DNA of 64,000 nt from Actinospineispora eucalypti (GTDB lineage Bacteria; Actinomycetota; Actinomycetes; Mycobacteriales; Pseudonocardiaceae), in contig JACHMT010000001.1 in NCBI GenBank assembly GCA_014208095.1, positions 2,480,001 to 2,544,000 of the forward strand, in the 5' to 3' direction. Below the pieces are notes generated by a model that was not told the DNA's origin, made no database searches, and saw only the letters and a list, made by a program, of their open reading frames with translations. The position numbers and the translations under genes are program-made. This document shows, in pieces, positions 61,775-64,000 of the stretch; position 1 is the first letter of the stretch; the number at the start of each line of letters is the position of its first letter.

Positions 61775-63133
61775 TTACGAGGGTGCCGTTGCCCACTCCC
61801 GCCTGCCGCGCAGCGCGTCGACGAGCAGGAACAGCAGCAGCGACGCGCCGAAAACCGGCAGGAAGAACCCGATGAGCACGGCCGCCGCGCCTACCGTGAC
61901 CAGCGCGCTCATGCTGGCCGGCGGGTCGGTGTTGGCCGGCCGGCGCCGCCACCACATCCGGAAGCCCCAGACGATCATGCTGAGCTGGCCGACCGCGACC
62001 AGGGCGAGCGCGATCTGGTTGGCCAGTCCGAACAGGATCCCCATGTGCGCGTCGATGCCCCAGCGGGCCAGCTTGGCGGCCAGCGGCCAGTCGGCGAACC
62101 GCAGCTGGTCCACCACGGTGCCGGTGGCCGGGTCGATGGCCAGCGAGTCCTGCTTGGACGGCCAGGAGCGCTGGTTCTGCTGTACCACCCAGGCCTTGCC
62201 CGGCTTGCTCGGTGGGGTGATCTCCACCGGGTCGGTCAGCCCGTGTGCCCGGGCCACCCCGAGCACCCGCTCGGCGGTGGCCGGTACGTCCGGCGGGGTC
62301 GGGGCGGCCGGGGTGGCCAGCGTGGTGTGCACCGACGGGGTGGTCCAGCTCAGCTCGGTGCGCAGCGTGTCCACGTTGGTCCCGGCGAACTTCGACCAGG
62401 TCAACCCGGTGGCGGAGAGGAAGAGCAGCACCAGCGCCACCCACACGCCGACCGAGCCGTGCCAGGAGCGCAGCCGCACCCGGCCGCTGGCGCCGAAGTC
62501 CGGGGCGATCACCCGGCGCAGCTTGCGGTCCCGCCGGCGGCGGAGCAGCCAGATGCCCAGCCCGCTGAGCGTCAGCACCCACAGCCAGCTGGCGGCCAGC
62601 TCGGAGTAGACCCGGCCGACCTCGCCGAGCATCAGCGTGCGGTGCAGCTCGTCGAACCAGGCGCGCACCGGCAGCCACTCCCCGTAGGTCACCAGGGTGC
62701 CCAGCGGGCGCGCGGTGTACGGGTCGACGAACACCGTGCGCGTCCAGGTGTCGGGCAGGTCGGGCGCGGCGAAGGTGACCCGGGTGCTGCCGTCCGGCGC
62801 GGCGGCCGGCCGGATCTCACTGATCCGTCCGCCCGGGATCTGTGGCAGCGCCGACGCGACCTGCTGGGACAGCGGCAGCGGGGCGCCGCCCGGCGGCACG
62901 GTGACCCGCAGCTGCTCGCGGTGCACCAGCGGCTCGAGCTGCGGGGTGAGCGTGTACAGCAGGCCGGTGAACGCGGCCACGAACAGGAACGGCGCGACCA
63001 GCAGCCCGGCGCGGAAGTGCACCCGGCGCAGCAGCGGCTGCAGCTCGAGCCGCCACCAGCGGCGCAGGCCGGTGGCCCGGGTCGTCTCCGGCTTCTGCTC
63101 CAGCGTGGGCGGGGGGAGGGTGGTGTCGGACAC
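61775..63133 (-). CDS. PepSY-associated TM protein
   Basis: 452 aa from GTG 63133 with GAGGAG 5 bases upstream. Four main membrane helices, first with GLLVAPFLFVAAFTGLLYTLTPQ, a PepSY-type extracytoplasmic domain between TM1 and TM2 (VDPYTARPLGTLVTYGEWLPVRAWFDELHRTLMLGEVGRVYSEL), and GIDAHMGILFGLANQI later. These proteins are often linked to ferrisiderophore or metal reduction and uptake. Downstream of DUF5134 and upstream of the sigma factor. Confidence 0.87.
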   Translation of the reverse strand: MSDTTLPPPTLEQKPETTRATGLRRWWRLELQPLLRRVHFRAGLLVAPFLFVAAFTGLLYTLTPQLEPLVHREQLRVTVPPGGAPLPLSQQVASALPQIPGGRISEIRPAAAPDGSTRVTFAAPDLPDTWTRTVFVDPYTARPLGTLVTYGEWLPVRAWFDELHRTLMLGEVGRVYSELAASWLWVLTLSGLGIWLLRRRRDRKLRRVIAPDFGASGRVRLRSWHGSVGVWVALVLLFLSATGLTWSKFAGTNVDTLRTELSWTTPSVHTTLATPAAPTPPDVPATAERVLGVARAHGLTDPVEITPPSKPGKAWVVQQNQRSWPSKQDSLAIDPATGTVVDQLRFADWPLAAKLARWGIDAHMGILFGLANQIALALVAVGQLSMIVWGFRMWWRRRPANTDPPASMSALVTVGAAAVLIGFFLPVFGASLLLFLLVDALRGRREWATAPS

Positions 63134-63169
63134 GGTGGCTCCTCGCGGGTCGAGCGGGGTCAGAGCGGG

Positions 63170-63886
63170 TCAGAGCATGGTCAGGAACATGACGGCCATG
63201 CCGAGGCTCATCCCCAGGTGGCAGACCGCATCGGCGCGCGGGCCGAGCAGGCGGAGGGTTCGGGGGCGGGTCGCCACCGAGGTGCCGCCCGGAGCCCCGA
63301 CCAGCACGAGGCTCCGGCGCTCGTCGTCTCCGGGCTCGCCGTCCCGGGAAGCGGTCAGCGCGCGGCGCGTCCAGAACAGGCCGGACGCGGCGAGGGCGAC
63401 GATGAACAGAACGGTCAGCCAGAACGCCCACCCGGGGGTCGGCGCGCTCGGCGCCGGCACCGCCTCGGCGGTCTCGGCGGCGCCGCCGTGGTGGTGCCCG
63501 CCGCCCCCGGCCGAACCGGTGCCGCCACCCATCAGCAGCGGCATGCCGGCCACCATCCAGACCATCGCCACCGACATGAGCAGATGCTGTTCGGAAGCCG
63601 GACAGCCGGGGTGCGTTGCGCGCCGGTCACCCAGGCGCCGGGCGAGGAAGTACAGGCCGAGCAGGCCGAACAGCACGATCTGGGCCACGTCGCCGGTCGG
63701 CCCGCCGTACGCCCAGACCATGGCGATCATCGCCGCGCTCATGACCAGGTGGCCCAACTCGGCGACCTGGTCGCCGTGGTGGGTGGCCACGCCGGCGCGC
63801 AGCGACGCCCAGCGTAGCAGCGCGTAGCCGCCGGTCACCGCGAACAGGGCGGTGAGCGCGAAACTCAACCAAAGTGATGGGATCAC
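63170..63886 (-). CDS. DUF5134-type membrane protein
   Basis: 238 aa, GTG start 63886. About six hydrophobic segments with conserved histidines inside or at the edges (GHLVMSAAMIAMVWAYGG, EQHLLMSVAMVWMVAGMPLL, CHLGMSLGMAVMFL) and a His/Gly-rich loop (GGGGHHHGGAAE). Met/His-rich membrane proteins of this kind are often associated with copper. Sits 36 bp upstream of the PepSY gene; likely the same SigC-linked unit. Confidence 0.8.
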   Translation of the reverse strand: MIPSLWLSFALTALFAVTGGYALLRWASLRAGVATHHGDQVAELGHLVMSAAMIAMVWAYGGPTGDVAQIVLFGLLGLYFLARRLGDRRATHPGCPASEQHLLMSVAMVWMVAGMPLLMGGGTGSAGGGGHHHGGAAETAEAVPAPSAPTPGWAFWLTVLFIVALAASGLFWTRRALTASRDGEPGDDERRSLVLVGAPGGTSVATRPRTLRLLGPRADAVCHLGMSLGMAVMFLTML

Positions 63887-63936
63887 AAGCGTCCAGTCAG
63901 CTCGGCCGCCCTCGGGGTTCCCGAAAGAGTGAATAC

Positions 63937-64000
63937 GTGAGGCTGCTCACACGGCGCGCGCTCGTCGTCCACCGCCCACCGCCGCACCAGAGCGAGCACC
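63937..64000 (+). CDS. Possible start of a gene running off the right edge
   Basis: GTG 63937 opens a frame MRLLTRRALVVHRPPPHQSEH that stays open to the edge. It is preceded by a weak AAAGAG. Divergent from DUF5134. Too short to name. Confidence 0.25.
   Translation, partial: MRLLTRRALVVHRPPPHQSEH

Noticed and set aside
62045..63817. 590-codon + strand frame over PepSY and DUF5134 genes
   Set aside because: Low-complexity antisense shadow.

Overview
The window is GC-rich chromosomal DNA from a filamentous actinomycete. Frequent GTG starts, stop/start overlaps (ATGA/GTGA), an SsgA-family sporulation regulator, a SCO3933-type mobile-element regulator, a mycothiol-associated thioredoxin-fold oxidoreductase and Cfp30B-like, DUF732 and PGPGW proteins suggest Pseudonocardiales (Pseudonocardiaceae). 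This taxonomic placement is inference; no species marker was tested.

Region 1 (about 1-26,270) is a catabolic and regulatory region. It holds two PaaG-like crotonases, a histidine kinase, an R2-like ligand-binding oxidase, MFS exporters, a LuxR-type response regulator, a BadH-like SDR, a two-subunit Rieske oxygenase, an acyl-CoA ligase, an acyl-CoA dehydrogenase with its TetR gene, and an operon of amidase, nitrilase-family hydrolase, internally duplicated membrane protein and alpha/beta hydrolase. Four copies of one extended palindrome (TGGACA-N3-TGTCC plus a right-hand extension) sit at or just upstream of four transcription units (272, 6480, 8236, 13969). This suggests a single regulon, probably ruled by the TetR at 12140-12781, for CoA-dependent breakdown of an aromatic or alicyclic acid. 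The right part of the region holds a TetR/SRPBCC pair, VOC and DUF732 proteins, a phosphotransferase operon with a KstR-like box, and a TetR/DUF6463 divergent pair.

Region 2 (26,585-36,257) is a complete actinomycete integrative and conjugative element (AICE) in tRNA-Val(GAC). It is bounded by a perfect 48-bp direct repeat. Going inward from the tRNA end it has integrase, excisionase, RepSA-like initiator, SpdB-like and FtsK/TraB-like transfer proteins, small conserved element proteins, a SCO3933-type regulator, a divergent GntR regulator with a HAD phosphatase, and a HEPN-like cargo gene. The element carries paired integrase-arm-like repeats at both ends and a replacement terminator for the tRNA array.

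Region 3 (36,212-39,506) is core: tRNA-Val, -Cys and -Gly, SsgA-family regulator, ECF sigma/anti-sigma pair, PGPGW membrane protein and tRNA-Val(CAC).

Region 4 (about 39,492-46,630) looks like a second island behind tRNA-Val(CAC). It starts with markedly AT-richer genes: an ORC/CDC6-like AAA ATPase followed by a membrane protein, then a small membrane protein on the other strand. Next come small cysteine-containing proteins, a CYTH-domain protein, and an XRE/DUF5919 regulator sharing palindromic operators with a divergent run of three small proteins. A 17/18 copy of the tRNA 3' end lies at 46,613. The ATPase/membrane pair is the best candidate in the window for an undescribed, possibly defensive, system.

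Region 5 (46,678-56,345) is mixed chromosomal content: SRPBCC, split-barrel flavoprotein, AraC and TetR regulators, RidA, DsbA-like protein, pyruvate phosphate dikinase and a VanX-like lipoprotein. Region 6 (56,436-60,401) is an unusual operon: an XRE protein with an alpha-helical repeat domain, an HxH cupin-like protein and a ThiL-like kinase, with a divergent fragment resembling the N-terminal part of FtsK/TraB proteins. Region 7 (60,417-63,886) is a SigC-like sigma factor with anti-sigma factor, PepSY-type membrane protein and DUF5134 membrane protein.
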